DNA from: Betaproteobacteria bacterium UBA6910
GTDB taxonomy: Bacteria; Pseudomonadota; Gammaproteobacteria; Burkholderiales; UBA6910
NCBI GenBank assembly: GCA_002451065.1
Contig: DKBC01000213.1
Location: forward strand, 1-5,482
Length of the DNA stretch: 5,482 bases
Direction of reading: 5' to 3'
Position numbers and translations under genes: made by a program. The stretch's first letter is position 1. Each line of letters opens with the position of its first letter. Below are positions 5,380 to 5,482 of the stretch, piece after piece. The notes beneath the pieces were generated by a model that worked only from the letters and a program-made list of their open reading frames with translations, did not search any database and was not told where the DNA came from.

Positions 5380-5482
5380 GGGCCTCGAATCTCAGGAAAT
5401 CCTACGGCCGGCAGGAAGTAGTGGCCGGGCTGGAGCTCTCGATCCAGGCCGGAGAATGCTTCGGCCTGCTGGGACCCAACGG
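5364..5482 (+). CDS. ABC transporter ATP-binding protein, N-terminal fragment (3' end outside window)
   Basis: The frame opens at ATG 5364 and runs off the window after about 39 codons. The visible protein begins MPGVLRASNLRKSYGRQEVV, then AGLELSIQAGECFGLLGPNG. LRKSYG is the A-loop region, with Tyr14 expected to stack on the adenine of ATP, and GPNG is the first half of the Walker A motif, cut by the window edge. GECFGLLGPNG resembles NodI-type and related ABC-2 exporter ATPases, so a drug, polysaccharide or lipid exporter is plausible, but 39 residues cannot settle the substrate. The start overlaps the last 16 nt of the hydrolase gene, which implies co-transcription with the ferredoxin and hydrolase. 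There is no strong Shine-Dalgarno, in keeping with coupled translation. Confidence 0.9.
   Translation, partial: MPGVLRASNLRKSYGRQEVVAGLELSIQAGECFGLLGPN

Overview
The window is GC-rich, with G/C strongly preferred at third codon positions, and genes are tightly packed on both strands. The gene types and the ferredoxin–hydrolase–ABC cluster look like a proteobacterium, most likely a betaproteobacterium. That placement comes from protein resemblance and is an inference. No mobile element, CRISPR array, tRNA or rRNA is visible.

Layout from left to right. (1) The 3' end of a plus-strand DUF488 gene (1-135). (2) A 177-nt non-coding gap, then a small plus-strand single-domain cupin resembling the ChrR cupin domain (313-633). 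(3) A convergent minus-strand DHH-family phosphoesterase (699-1649). (4) A plus-strand VanZ-family membrane protein (1693-2790), divergent from the DHH gene across about 43 nt or less. (5) A large minus-strand SagB/ThcOx-type protein with two nitroreductase-fold domains (2739-4379), whose 3' end overlaps the VanZ gene tail-to-tail by 52 nt. (6) A divergent promoter region (4380-4459) with a perfect TATAAT facing right. (7) A rightward cluster: thioredoxin-like [2Fe-2S] ferredoxin (4460-4768), short alpha/beta hydrolase starting at a TTG that overlaps the ferredoxin stop (4765-5379), and the beginning of an ABC-transporter ATPase (5364 to the window edge), with each gene overlapping the next.

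Genes 6-8 of the window (ferredoxin, hydrolase, ABC ATPase) very probably form one transcription and translation unit. The others are mostly single genes of alternating orientation, so context gives little functional linkage. The main item for a second look is the tandem SagB-like protein. Its first domain keeps a Lys-Tyr pair like that of azoline dehydrogenases and its second has Arg-Tyr. No cyclodehydratase or precursor peptide gene is visible beside it, and it sits head-to-head with a [2Fe-2S] ferredoxin. I do not see clear evidence for a wholly new system; most of the window is conserved but poorly characterised housekeeping or accessory genes.
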